A stretch of 64,000 nucleotides of DNA, from contig NZ_CP033922.1 in NCBI RefSeq assembly GCF_003815715.1, positions 2,900,001-2,964,000 on the forward strand, written 5' to 3'. Source of the DNA: Chryseobacterium sp. G0162. Lineage in GTDB: Bacteria > Bacteroidota > Bacteroidia > Flavobacteriales > Weeksellaceae. The notes under the pieces were generated by a model, which saw nothing but the letters and a program-made list of their open reading frames with translations, was not told the origin of the DNA and made no database searches. The translations under genes and the position numbers were made by a program. Below, piece by piece: positions 47,900-57,250 of the stretch. Numbering within the stretch: position 1 is the stretch's first letter; every line of letters begins with the position of its first letter.

Positions 47900-47939
47900 C
47901 AATACATAAGAAAATTATGCATAGATTTGCAATGTATTG
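47900..47939 (+). promoter_or_regulatory. Promoter and probable operator of the PadR operon
   Basis: A TAGATTTG -7 box (47922-47929) lies inside a perfect 8-bp inverted repeat CAATACAT (47900-47907) / ATGTATTG (47932-47939). PadR regulators bind ATGT/ACAT-type half-sites, so this is likely the autoregulatory operator. Confidence 0.55.
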
Positions 47940-47950
47940 AAATGACCACC

Positions 47951-48274
47951 ATGAAAAAAAATAGTCTTTATAAAGGAACTTTACAGAACATTATTTTGAA
48001 GCTACTTTCAAAAGAGGTTAAAATGTATGGTTACCAAATTACCCAAAGGGCCAAAGAGCTTACCCAAGGTGAACTCGAAATGACAGAAGGGGCACTTTAT
48101 CCGTTATTGCATAAGCTGGAGGGAGAAGGAATGATTACTTCAGAAATTCAGAAAATAAACGGAAGAGACCGCAAATATTATCTGCTCACTGAAAAAGGAA
48201 AAAAACAGCAGACAGAGCAGGAGAATGAAATGAAAAGCTATCTGGTAAATCTTCAATCTATATTTAGTATATAA
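47951..48274 (+). CDS. PadR family transcriptional regulator
   Basis: 107 residues from MKKNSLYKG (47951); ATG at 47942 is an alternative, and the further upstream TTG belongs to the -7 box. The winged-helix domain is typical: LYKGTLQNIILKLLS, MYGYQITQRAKELT, MTEGALYPLLHKLEGEGMI, DRKYYLLTEKGKKQ. PadR proteins are usually local repressors. The stop overlaps the next gene by one base (TAATG), and two membrane proteins follow, a common PadR/HAAS arrangement. Confidence 0.93.
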   Translation: MKKNSLYKGTLQNIILKLLSKEVKMYGYQITQRAKELTQGELEMTEGALYPLLHKLEGEGMITSEIQKINGRDRKYYLLTEKGKKQQTEQENEMKSYLVNLQSIFSI

Positions 48275-49002
48275 TGAATACTCTGCAGGAACACAAAATT
48301 ACAGACTATCTTGTTTCCCGAAATCTTTCACTGGATATACAGATAGAAATTAAAGATCATATGATCCATCAGATCATGGATCTGCAGCTGGAGGAAAATC
48401 TTAGTTTTGAAGATGCTTTTTCCAAAGTAAAGGAATCATGGAAGGACGAGTTTATCACAGCAAATTATTGGATGTTTTTTCGGGAACCTATTCCATTAAT
48501 TGCAAAAAAAGTCATCCGTGAAAAGTACAACAAGTTGTTGAAGAAATCTTTTTTGACCGGGCTTCTGTTTTTAGGCGTTAATATCCTGTTGATCTACCTG
48601 GCCAATAATGCAGATACTTACAGTTTTCTTTTTAAAGGATTGAACGGAATGTTTTTATTGGCATTGGCAGCAGTATGGATCCTGAATTTTAAAATCCGCC
48701 AATACATGAAACCGGATTTTAAGTACAAAGGCAAATGCCTATATACAATGTATCAGCAAAATATGGGATTAATGTTCTTGTGTGCTCTGTCTATGCTCCA
48801 AATGATGATGAGGGATGGCCATTATGCTTATCAGTTTTTCAGAGAACAGAATCATGCAGATAATTTTATGATGATGACTACTTTACTGATCCCTTTTTTG
48901 TTGCAGACCGGAGTAATTTTTACATTGCTCAATTTTTATGAACATAAGAAAAATCTGCTGAAAATGCACGATTTTCTTACTCTTACTACTGATGGTAAGT
49001 AA
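48274..49002 (+). CDS. HAAS-like membrane protein associated with PadR
   Basis: 242 residues. The N-terminal 65 residues form a helical module (MNTLQEHKITDYLVSRNLSL, EIKDHMIHQIMDL, FEDAFSKVKESW) like HAAS-type domains that accompany PadR regulators. Five or so membrane segments follow (about 93-112, 120-137, 160-178, 195-215). Paralogous to the next gene. Probably the target or signal partner of PadR; function unknown. Confidence 0.8.
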   Translation: MNTLQEHKITDYLVSRNLSLDIQIEIKDHMIHQIMDLQLEENLSFEDAFSKVKESWKDEFITANYWMFFREPIPLIAKKVIREKYNKLLKKSFLTGLLFLGVNILLIYLANNADTYSFLFKGLNGMFLLALAAVWILNFKIRQYMKPDFKYKGKCLYTMYQQNMGLMFLCALSMLQMMMRDGHYAYQFFREQNHADNFMMMTTLLIPFLLQTGVIFTLLNFYEHKKNLLKMHDFLTLTTDGK

Positions 49003-49045
49003 ACAGACTAATTTTAAAAAATTAAAAACTAATAACCATTTTTAT

Positions 49046-49660
49046 ATGATTACTCTTACACAAGAAAAACAAATACAGCAGTATCTTTTGTCAAAGAACC
49101 TGAATCACAAATTATTTATTGAAATTAAAGACCATTTTATCCAACAGATTTCAGGTCTTATGGAAGAACAGCAATTTAACTTTGATGAAGCTTTTCAGAA
49201 TACGAAAGAGAGCTGGAAACAAGAGCTGAATCTTATAAAAGCAGATATATTTTCATTCAGGAAAATTACAAGACTCGAAAAAGAAATCCTTCAGAAAAGA
49301 TTTAGAAATATGATGCTGTATGCAGCCGTTTTCACATTGCTTCTTTCCAAATTTATATTTACTGTTCCAGATGTATTTATGTATTCTGAAATGATATTAA
49401 TAGGAACCATGGTTTCCCTGCTTGCTTATAATATCATCTTTCGAAAAATGAAGCTGTACCATTATATACAACTTAGCTTTCACCCTTTGATTCTAAAGAA
49501 TGCCCTTGTTGGTATTGTGCTTTTTGCCTCTGTTTATCTTTTTTATGATGACTTGGCAATGGCGGGAAGCGGAATCATGAAATTTTTCTTTTTATATGCG
49601 ATGGCAGTAAAAATTCAGCTCCTGTATTACAAGGCACGAAAAGCTAGTGTCCTGATCTAA
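49046..49660 (+). CDS. HAAS-like membrane protein, paralogue of the preceding gene
   Basis: 204 residues from ATG at 49046. This start is chosen because it aligns with the paralogue (MITLTQEKQIQQYLLSKNLN versus MNTLQEHKITDYLVSRNLSL), whereas the longer frame would overlap the preceding gene. The same IEIKDHFIQQI and FDEAFQNTKESW motifs are present, followed by four to five membrane segments. The 3' end overlaps the convergent serine hydrolase gene by 17 bp. Confidence 0.8.
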   Translation: MITLTQEKQIQQYLLSKNLNHKLFIEIKDHFIQQISGLMEEQQFNFDEAFQNTKESWKQELNLIKADIFSFRKITRLEKEILQKRFRNMMLYAAVFTLLLSKFIFTVPDVFMYSEMILIGTMVSLLAYNIIFRKMKLYHYIQLSFHPLILKNALVGIVLFASVYLFYDDLAMAGSGIMKFFFLYAMAVKIQLLYYKARKASVLI

Positions 49661-50750
49661 GCTGAGTAAGGGTGTTTTCAAGATGATCTGTAATCTTTTT
49701 CACTTCAATATGTGGTTTGAAGACCAAGCCTTTTCCTTTTTCTTCATCTGCAATATTAGACAGAATAATAACAGAAGTCTTTGTTTCAGGATAATAGATA
49801 TTCAGAGAAGGAGATCCTTTTACATATCCACTGTGAAAATAAGAATTGGGCTTGCCGATGTTCAACATGATTCCATAGGCATAGCCCATTTTTCCAAAGA
49901 TGGCATGGCGTCTCTCTGCACTTTTTGCCATAAAGAGTTTAAGCGTTTCCGGTTTCAGAATCTTTCCTCCATACAGTGCATTATTCCATGTATGAAGATC
50001 CTGGATAGTAGAAAGAATTCCTCCGGCAGGTGTCCCGATTTCTTTTCCACCTAGTCTTTTAGGCATGTTGGGAACTTCCTGAAATTTATTTGTATTTCCA
50101 AGGTAGGCTGACGCAAAATCAGAGCCTTTAAAAATATCTCCGGTTGAAGACTGGGTCATTCCTGCTTTTTTAAACAGTTCCAATGCGTTGTCATCATATG
50201 ATTTTCCGGATACGGTTTCTACAATTTTCCCGAGAGCATTAAATCCATCATTGGAATAGTAAAAATCAGTTCCACTTTTAAACATCAGTTTTCCTCCCAT
50301 CATATTCAGTCCGGAAGTATGGTTCAGAAGTTGATGAATCGTAATATTTTCATATTCTTTGATTTGGAATTCCTTTAGATATTTGGAAACTTTATCCGTA
50401 ACATTTAATTTTCCCTGTTCCATCTGAAGAAGAATCATAACAGCAGTGAACTGTTTGCTTATTGATCCTATGGCAAAGATGGTACTACTGTCCATTTTAG
50501 CTTTTCTCTTAAAATCAGAATATCCGTTTTCTTTTCTGTAAAGAGGAAGGGAATCCTTGAAAACCGCAATACTTCCGTTGAAATGATACTTTTTGAATAC
50601 AGAATCAATCTGCTGTTCCAAAAGTGTTTTCTGAAAAGCCGTAATGGTGGAATCAACAATGGCTTTTTTATCGACAGGTGGTAGTGGAGTTTCTGTTTTA
50701 CATGATAATAAAAAACAAAAGGGAAGAAGGAACATTAAATTTTTGATCAC
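49644..50750 (-). CDS. Beta-lactamase-fold serine hydrolase lipoprotein
   Basis: 368 residues with GTG start (no earlier ATG; the GTG gives the Lys needed for the lipoprotein signal MIKNLMFLLPFCFLLSC, Cys17). Class C beta-lactamase/DD-peptidase fold: nucleophile motif SISK near 96, YSND (YxN) near 167, and HSGY near 307. It could be a periplasmic esterase or a peptidoglycan-recycling enzyme; beta-lactam hydrolysis cannot be inferred. Overlaps the HAAS-like gene tail to tail. Confidence 0.9.
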   Translation of the reverse strand: MIKNLMFLLPFCFLLSCKTETPLPPVDKKAIVDSTITAFQKTLLEQQIDSVFKKYHFNGSIAVFKDSLPLYRKENGYSDFKRKAKMDSSTIFAIGSISKQFTAVMILLQMEQGKLNVTDKVSKYLKEFQIKEYENITIHQLLNHTSGLNMMGGKLMFKSGTDFYYSNDGFNALGKIVETVSGKSYDDNALELFKKAGMTQSSTGDIFKGSDFASAYLGNTNKFQEVPNMPKRLGGKEIGTPAGGILSTIQDLHTWNNALYGGKILKPETLKLFMAKSAERRHAIFGKMGYAYGIMLNIGKPNSYFHSGYVKGSPSLNIYYPETKTSVIILSNIADEEKGKGLVFKPHIEVKKITDHLENTLTQLRSGH

Positions 50751-50892
50751 GGGTGTTTATTTTTTGAAATTAAAATTGATATTCTTAAAGATACTGAAAT
50801 TTTTAAGAGCGTTGTAAGATGCAAAATGCGTGCTAAGAAGGGATATTTAAAGTAATTAATGTACATTTAATGGTTCTTTGAAGACTATTCAA

Positions 50893-50900
50893 TACATTTG
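50893..50900 (+). promoter_or_regulatory. -7 element TACATTTG for the decarboxylase gene
   Basis: TAnnTTTG match 26 bp before the ATG at 50927. Confidence 0.5.
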
Positions 50901-50926
50901 AATAGATTATATGTAATCCCTAAATC

Positions 50927-52336
50927 ATGAAAGAGCATTTGAACAACGATTCAGTGAATATAAGCCATCTGTTGGACATTATAAAAAAGCAAGGAACTGA
51001 ATATCTGAAAAGTCTTGCAGACAGACCTACCTCCATCAATAATGCTCTTATACCGGAAACAATAGATCTTCCAGAGTATGGTTATGGAACAGAAGAAGTC
51101 ATAAAACTATTCAATAATAGATTTGAACCTATTATGGTAGGATCGGCTGGACCGAGGTATCTTGGATTTGTTACCGGCGGTACTACTCCAGCTTCTATAG
51201 CCGGTGATTGGCTTACCACCATTTATGACCAAAATACCCAATCAACAAAAGGATCTGGAGATATTTCAGCGAATGTAGAAATGGAAACGGTTAAACTTAT
51301 TCTTGAATTGCTGGAGCTTCCTGATCATTTTTTAGGAGGCTTTGTAACCGGAGCCACCATGTCTAATTTTACCTGTCTGGCAGTGGCCCGCCAATGGCTA
51401 GGAAAAGAAAAAGGGAAAGACTTTGCTAAAGATGGAGTTTCTGAAACCATGAAAGTTTTAACGGCAACTCCCCATTCATCATCCATAAAGTCATTATCTC
51501 TTTTAGGAATGGGCAGCAATAATATCATCAAAATTAAAACAGATGGAAATGATCGTGAAGCTATTTCTATTAAAGATCTGGAAGAGCATATCCTAAAACT
51601 GGACCATGAACCCTTTATATTGATTTCAAGTGGTGGAACAGTAAATACTGTAGACTTCGATGATTTTATGGAGATCAAAAAATTAAAGGAAAAATATACA
51701 TTCTGGTGGCACATTGATGCCGCATTTGGAGGTTTTGCAGCGTGTTCAGAACACTATAAACATCTTGTAAAAGGTTGGGAATATGCAGACAGTATTACGA
51801 TAGATTGTCATAAATGGCTGAATGTTCCCTATGAAAGTGCCCTATTTCTGGTGAAAGAAGAATACAATAGGTTGCAGGTAGAAACCTTTCAGAACTCAAA
51901 TGCTCCTTATTTGGGTGATCCATTGAATAATTTCAGCTATTTAAATTTTCTTCCTGAGAATTCAAGACGTTTAAAGGCACTTCCGGCATGGTTTTCTTTA
52001 ATGGCTTATGGAAAACAAGGCTATAAAGATATTGTAGAAAATAATGTTTCGCTGGCCAGAAACTTTGGAAGGCTGATTGAAAACAGTAATGATTTTAAAC
52101 TCTTAGCTCCGGTTCGCCTTAATACAGTATGTTTCACCCTCAAAGATGGCAAAAAACAGGATGAAGTAGAGAAATTTCTTGAAATGCTGAATAGTACTGG
52201 AAAAGTTTTTATGACTCCCACTTTCTATAATCAGCGTAAAGGGATCAGAGCTGCTTTTGTCAACTGGAAAACCACAGAAACAGATGTTCAGTTGATCTTT
52301 GAAACCATGAACAGTATCATTACACAATTAAAATAA
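50927..52336 (+). CDS. PLP-dependent group II decarboxylase-like protein
   Basis: 469 residues. PLP lysine in DCHKWLNVPY, with the cofactor-binding HIDAAFGG and ISSGGTVNTVDFDD upstream, and GGFVTGATMSNFTCLAVAR. The fold is group II amino-acid decarboxylase (aromatic-amino-acid or diaminobutyrate type). The substrate amino acid cannot be fixed from the sequence. Single gene with its own promoter; the REP-like element follows directly. Confidence 0.9.
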   Translation: MKEHLNNDSVNISHLLDIIKKQGTEYLKSLADRPTSINNALIPETIDLPEYGYGTEEVIKLFNNRFEPIMVGSAGPRYLGFVTGGTTPASIAGDWLTTIYDQNTQSTKGSGDISANVEMETVKLILELLELPDHFLGGFVTGATMSNFTCLAVARQWLGKEKGKDFAKDGVSETMKVLTATPHSSSIKSLSLLGMGSNNIIKIKTDGNDREAISIKDLEEHILKLDHEPFILISSGGTVNTVDFDDFMEIKKLKEKYTFWWHIDAAFGGFAACSEHYKHLVKGWEYADSITIDCHKWLNVPYESALFLVKEEYNRLQVETFQNSNAPYLGDPLNNFSYLNFLPENSRRLKALPAWFSLMAYGKQGYKDIVENNVSLARNFGRLIENSNDFKLLAPVRLNTVCFTLKDGKKQDEVEKFLEMLNSTGKVFMTPTFYNQRKGIRAAFVNWKTTETDVQLIFETMNSIITQLK

Positions 52337-52344
52337 ATTTTTAA

Positions 52345-52472
52345 TGCCACGAATACACGAATTTTTTAATTGTGTTTTCATCGCTAAGGTATCCTGCTGA
52401 GTTATTTAATGATTATTCTCCATTGGTAATAATCAAAGTATTCTAAGCATTTTTATTCGTGGATTCGTGGCA
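52345..52472. repeat. REP/MITE-like element with CACGAAT arms
   Basis: Arms 52345-52362 and 52455-52472 (18 bp, 17 matching as inverted repeat) both carry two CACGAAT units after TGCCA. The 92-bp centre has no gene. It sits exactly between two convergent stops. Similar CCACGAAT repeats are scattered in flavobacterial genomes. Confidence 0.65.
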
Positions 52473-52486
52473 AAAAAATTGCTGAT

Positions 52487-53197
52487 TTATTTTGGAATCA
52501 GGTCGCAGAACCAGAAAATATATTCTTCATCCTCGTCTTCCGGATTGGTTTTCGGTTTAGGGTAAGTTTTTTTTACTGTTTCTCCAATTTCAAATTGAAC
52601 TGGACTTCTAAAAATAGGCCCATCAAAAGTAAACGTATGGAATTCCCCATTTTCTCCACAGGGATCTACATTGTCTGGGAGATCATCAAGAAATTTCTGG
52701 TCAATGATTCTTCCAGCAAAGCTTTTATCCAGATAACTACCATTCACACAGGTGACGATGGTTTTAAATTCTAAATGTAAAAATTCCCGGATAAGGTCGG
52801 AGGTGTTTTGTTTCCAAAGAGGGAATACAGCCTGCATCCCAATGGTATTTAATTGTTTCTCCCTATATTGACGAAGATCTTCCAGAAAAATATCCCCGAA
52901 AATAGAGTGCGTAATACCCTGAGCCTGTATTTCTGCCATTGTTGTATTCATGATTTCCTGATATTCTTCCATAGAAGGTTCCTTTGGAAGTTCCATTTTA
53001 GTAAGCGGAATGCCAAGGAGGGAAGCTTGTTGTTCCAAAAGAAGAATATGAACACCATGCATGGAAATTCTTTGAAACTCTTTATTAATGCTGGTTAATA
53101 GAGTGCATACTTCATATTGATCCTGCTGTAGGATTTTGTAAAGAGCCAATGCAGAATCTTTTCCGCTGCTCCAGTTGAATAAGGCTTTAGGCTTCAT
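52487..53197 (-). CDS. Dph6-like ATP-pyrophosphatase-fold protein
   Basis: 236 residues from the first ATG (MKPKALFNW; a TTG at 53206 would be the longer frame). The ATP-binding PP-loop SSGKDSALALY lies near residue 10, HGVHILLLEQQASLLG and the conserved DPCGENGEFHTF near 182 mark the diphthine-ammonia ligase/DUF71 family. Bacteria lack diphthamide, so the amidation target must differ or be unknown. Convergent with the decarboxylase gene across the REP-like element. Confidence 0.88.
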   Translation of the reverse strand: MKPKALFNWSSGKDSALALYKILQQDQYEVCTLLTSINKEFQRISMHGVHILLLEQQASLLGIPLTKMELPKEPSMEEYQEIMNTTMAEIQAQGITHSIFGDIFLEDLRQYREKQLNTIGMQAVFPLWKQNTSDLIREFLHLEFKTIVTCVNGSYLDKSFAGRIIDQKFLDDLPDNVDPCGENGEFHTFTFDGPIFRSPVQFEIGETVKKTYPKPKTNPEDEDEEYIFWFCDLIPK

Positions 53198-53323
53198 TAC
53201 TTTCAATTTCTATTAATCCTGCAATTTTATGACAAAATTTGTAACAATTCGGTGATTTATAGAGTCTAATTAGTATAATATACTTGAAAACATACAAAAT
53301 TAAACAGATTTAAAATAAAACAC

Positions 53324-56056
53324 ATGAAAAATCTATTGGTTGGGACTGCCGTCCTATTTTTCACGGGAATTGCGACCCCATTATTTTCGCAGAAAGCTGA
53401 AGCTCCAAAATTTGTAAGCAATACAGAGGGAGTAAAAGAATACACCCTGGGCAACGGGATGAAAGTCCTTTTGGTTCCGGATGCTTCACAAAGCAATATG
53501 GTGGTAAACATTATTTATAATGTAGGCTCTAAGCACGAAGGGTATGGCGAAAAAGGAATGGCTCACTTACTGGAGCATATGTTGTTTAAAAGCACAAAGA
53601 AATTAGGGGATATTAAAAAACAATTGTCAGATAAAGGAGGAGATGCAAATGGTACAACCTGGTATGACAGAACAAATTATTATGAAATTTTCCCTTCAAG
53701 TGATGATAACCTGAAGTGGGCTCTAGAGATGGAAGCCGACAGAATGGTGAATGCTACAATTCTTCAGACTGATTTGGATAAAGAGTTTTCTGTGGTAAGA
53801 AATGAATTTGAGATTGGTGAAAATAATCCAGGTTCGGTTTTAATGGAGCGTATTGTATCCACTGCTTATTTATGGCATAACTATGGAAACAGTACCATCG
53901 GAAGTAAAGAAGATATCGAAAGAGTAAAAGCACCAACGCTTAGAAAGTTCTATGAGAAACATTATCAACCGGATAATGCTACCCTAGTTGTAGCAGGTAA
54001 ATTTGATGAAAAGCAGGCTTTAAATTATATTTCCCAATATTTCTCTGTAATTCCGAGACCCACAAGAGTTTTAGATCAGACCTATACTGTTGAGCCAGCT
54101 CAGGATGGAGAACGCTTTGTAGAATTGAAACGTTCAGGAGATAGCAAAATTGTAGGGGCATTATATCATACAGCGCCTTATGCAGATAAAGATTATGCAG
54201 CATTAGATGCATTATCAGAAATTTTAACAGCAGATCCTTCAGGGTATTTATATAAAGCAATGATTGATTCTCATAAAGCAGCTTCTGTATATTCTTACCA
54301 GCCAACAGTAAGAGATGCTGCATTTATGTATTTTGGTTTGGAAGTTCCTGCAGATAAAGATGTAAAAGCGGTAGAAGGTGAGTTCAGAACAGAGCTCGAT
54401 AAAGTTTCAACCATTAAATACACAGAACAGGATGTTGCAAGAGCCAAGGCTAAGATTTTAAAGCAAATTGAAAATACTAAAAATAATACGATCAATTTTG
54501 CGATTGGGCTTACTGAGATTGTAGGAGCCGGAAGTTATAAATTAGGAATGTTGTATCGTGATAATGTTGAAAAATTAACCTTGGCCGACATCCAGAGAGT
54601 TGCGGATAAATATTTTAAAACCAATAACAGAACGGTAGGAGTATTTGTTCCTTCCAAAGATGAAATAAGAGTAAAAAATATAGAATATTCTGATGGTCAG
54701 ATTGCGGCCTTGACGAAAGACTACAAAGGGAAAGCTTTAGAAAAAGAAGTGGCTCCTTTTGAAGCAAGCATCAAAAATCTAAAAGCGAATCTCTCTGAAG
54801 GAAAATTAAGCAACGGAATGAAGTATGGAGTTATTAAGAAAGAGATTAAAGGAGGGAAAGTGTTGGGAAGCTTCCGTTTTCCTGTAAGTAATGCTAAAGA
54901 TTTAAGTGGAAAAGCTCAAATAGGGGCTTTAATGGCTCAGGTGATGAAAACCGGAACTAAAACTCATACCAAAGAACAGATTCAGGATATGCTGGATCAG
55001 TGGAAATCTTCTATCAGTTTCTCATTCAAAGGGCAAACATTATCTGCGAATATCAATACATACAAAGAACATTTGCCCAAAGTAATGGATCTGATGAAAG
55101 AAATCCTTACAGAATCTAACTTCCCTGAAGCAGAACTAGTAAAAACTGTTAATGAATACAATACTTATCTTGAAGGTTCTTTAAATGATCCACAAGCATT
55201 GGCATTTACTGAGATAGGAAAAGTAACGGAAAATTACCCTAAAGAAAGTATTTACTATACTCCATCTTTCAAGGAACAGATTGAAGCTAATAAAACAATC
55301 AAAAGACAGGAACTTGTAGACTTTTACAATAAAATTATAGGAAGTAATAATGGAGTAGGAACCATGATTGGAGATCTTGATTCTAAAACAGCATCTTCTT
55401 TAATGGAAAATACATTTGGGAAATGGAACTCTAAGTCTAACTATGAACAAATCAAACCTGAACTTTTTGCGACTAAAAAAGAAGATAAAATCTATTTGAC
55501 TCCGGATAAAGAAAATGGAGCTGCTGTTGGGAAAATAAGCTTCTCTATGGATAGAAAAAGCCCTGATTATCCGGCATTATTGATTGCCAATGAAATGTTG
55601 GGTAGTGGAGGGTTCATGACTGCAAGAATTCCTATGAGGCTTCGTGAAAAAGAAGGAATCAGTTATGGTGCAGGTTCATACATGGGAGTTCCGGCAGATA
55701 ATAATGTGGCCTCTTGGGGTTGGTATGCATTTTTTAATCCTACTAAAAAAGATGCTGTAAATGCAGCATTAAAAGAAGAATTGAATAAAGCGGTGAAAGA
55801 AGGATTCACTGAGGAAGAATTTAAATCCAACTTAACTTCATGGCTGACTTCAAGAAAAACAAGCTTAGGAAATGAAAGTACATTGATGGGACTTGTAAAC
55901 ACTCAGCTTCAGTATGGTATTCCTTTGGAGGACTACGATACACTGGAAGCGAAAGTTTCAGCCTTAAAAGTTGGACAGGTAAATGATGTTCTTAAAAAAT
56001 ATATCAGTGAAGACAAACTGACTTCTGTGTTTGCAGGAGATTTCAATAAGAAATAG
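53324..56056 (+). CDS. M16 family zinc peptidase (insulinase-like), two-repeat form
   Basis: 910 residues with signal peptide (about 1-22). The N-terminal half carries the inverted zinc motif His81-LLEH85 and a downstream acidic EMEADRM helix. The C-terminal half repeats the fold without the motif (typical inactive half), with GAGSYMGVPADNNVASWG near 785. A fused two-lobe M16 that degrades periplasmic or imported peptides. Single-gene unit with terminator. Confidence 0.95.
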   Translation: MKNLLVGTAVLFFTGIATPLFSQKAEAPKFVSNTEGVKEYTLGNGMKVLLVPDASQSNMVVNIIYNVGSKHEGYGEKGMAHLLEHMLFKSTKKLGDIKKQLSDKGGDANGTTWYDRTNYYEIFPSSDDNLKWALEMEADRMVNATILQTDLDKEFSVVRNEFEIGENNPGSVLMERIVSTAYLWHNYGNSTIGSKEDIERVKAPTLRKFYEKHYQPDNATLVVAGKFDEKQALNYISQYFSVIPRPTRVLDQTYTVEPAQDGERFVELKRSGDSKIVGALYHTAPYADKDYAALDALSEILTADPSGYLYKAMIDSHKAASVYSYQPTVRDAAFMYFGLEVPADKDVKAVEGEFRTELDKVSTIKYTEQDVARAKAKILKQIENTKNNTINFAIGLTEIVGAGSYKLGMLYRDNVEKLTLADIQRVADKYFKTNNRTVGVFVPSKDEIRVKNIEYSDGQIAALTKDYKGKALEKEVAPFEASIKNLKANLSEGKLSNGMKYGVIKKEIKGGKVLGSFRFPVSNAKDLSGKAQIGALMAQVMKTGTKTHTKEQIQDMLDQWKSSISFSFKGQTLSANINTYKEHLPKVMDLMKEILTESNFPEAELVKTVNEYNTYLEGSLNDPQALAFTEIGKVTENYPKESIYYTPSFKEQIEANKTIKRQELVDFYNKIIGSNNGVGTMIGDLDSKTASSLMENTFGKWNSKSNYEQIKPELFATKKEDKIYLTPDKENGAAVGKISFSMDRKSPDYPALLIANEMLGSGGFMTARIPMRLREKEGISYGAGSYMGVPADNNVASWGWYAFFNPTKKDAVNAALKEELNKAVKEGFTEEEFKSNLTSWLTSRKTSLGNESTLMGLVNTQLQYGIPLEDYDTLEAKVSALKVGQVNDVLKKYISEDKLTSVFAGDFNKK

Positions 56057-56074
56057 TTTTCATACCCATAAAGT

Positions 56075-56108
56075 AAAACCGCAGAATCCTCTGCGGTTTT
56101 TGTTTTTT
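56075..56108 (+). terminator. Terminator of M16 peptidase gene
   Basis: Perfect 10-bp stem AAAACCGCAG/CTGCGGTTTT followed by T-rich tail. Confidence 0.9.
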
Positions 56109-56169
56109 TATATCGTTGGTGATGCCAGTAATGATATGAAGAAAACAACTTCCAGCTTTCATCCAACAC

Positions 56170-57201
56170 CTATCTTTTATTCTCAACTTCTTTGATAGGA
56201 ATAAAATCCCCATTGAAGTAATCAATTTTCATTTCAAATGGAGCAATAGGATTACTGGTGAAGGAAACCCCTACACTTCCATAGGAGAATGAAGGAAGAA
56301 TATTTAAATTAGGTGAGTTTGGATTTAATTTTATTTTTCCGATAAAGTAATAATCGTTGTCTCTCTTTTCAGCCTTTGTAAATAAGTTTTCTATGGAAAG
56401 ATAGGGATAAAGTTCACCTTTGTAGACGATCGCATAAATATGATCTTTTTTAATTTCTTTTTCTTTGCCATCTACAGTTTCATAGATTCTTACTATTTTC
56501 GGAGCATTACCGTAGAATTTTACATTGGTAATTTCTTTGTTGGGCAGCTGATTTCTTAAAGCCTGATAATCATTATATACGCCATCTTTCAATTCAGAAG
56601 AGCGGAAAAAGCTGATGGATTCCTTAGCAATCCCTTCAAAATCTTTAATCTGCTCATAAGTATAATGATTCCCGGATTGTGGTTTTTTAGATGCATTTGC
56701 AGCAATAAAATCAACAAGGAACTCGCTTCCTTTCTGAAGCATTTCTTTGGTAACATCAGACTTAGCCTTATGGTCAATAACATGATTGACCTGATCCATG
56801 AGAGAATAGGTGCCATCTTCATTTTTTGAAAATAAAAATGCCTGGAAATAAAAATAGCCATGAACGGTAACTTCTGTAAAAAACAATTGTCTGAGATATA
56901 AAACTAAAGTCCCGTTTTCGGTATTCTCCCCATTGAGGCTGTTTAAAACACTTTGAAACTGATCAGAAAGAGGTTGGGCTGCAAACAGATTTGCAGGAGT
57001 ATTTAAGAGTCCCTTTCGGAAAGTTCCTAATGAAGTAGTATCAATTCTGCGGTCAATCAGTTTAATGGTTTTATAATAGCTCTTATCCAGTTTTTTAGCG
57101 GGAAGGCTGATAGTGAATTCGTCAGGTTGCTTTTGTGCTGATGTGATTATTGTAAAACACAGAGCAGATAGAAATAAAAGTCTTTTGAAATAGTTTTTCA
57201 T
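56170..57201 (-). CDS. Secreted hypothetical protein
   Basis: 343 residues with signal peptide (MKNYFKRLLFLSALCFTIITSAQ). No catalytic motif seen; predicted mixed alpha/beta with a C-terminal YFIGKIKLNPNSPNLNILPSFSYGSVGVSF segment. No family recognised. The next gene in the same direction starts about 50 bp upstream of it, so both may be one unit. Confidence 0.78.
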   Translation of the reverse strand: MKNYFKRLLFLSALCFTIITSAQKQPDEFTISLPAKKLDKSYYKTIKLIDRRIDTTSLGTFRKGLLNTPANLFAAQPLSDQFQSVLNSLNGENTENGTLVLYLRQLFFTEVTVHGYFYFQAFLFSKNEDGTYSLMDQVNHVIDHKAKSDVTKEMLQKGSEFLVDFIAANASKKPQSGNHYTYEQIKDFEGIAKESISFFRSSELKDGVYNDYQALRNQLPNKEITNVKFYGNAPKIVRIYETVDGKEKEIKKDHIYAIVYKGELYPYLSIENLFTKAEKRDNDYYFIGKIKLNPNSPNLNILPSFSYGSVGVSFTSNPIAPFEMKIDYFNGDFIPIKEVENKR

Positions 57202-57250
57202 AATTATAGTCTTTTGTGATGTTTGTGATGGGTAAAGCAGAATGGAAAAT

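Noticed and set aside
49644..50750. True antibiotic-resistance beta-lactamase
   Set aside because: Fold motifs SxxK, YxN and HxG are common to esterases and peptidases; nothing indicates beta-lactam hydrolysis.
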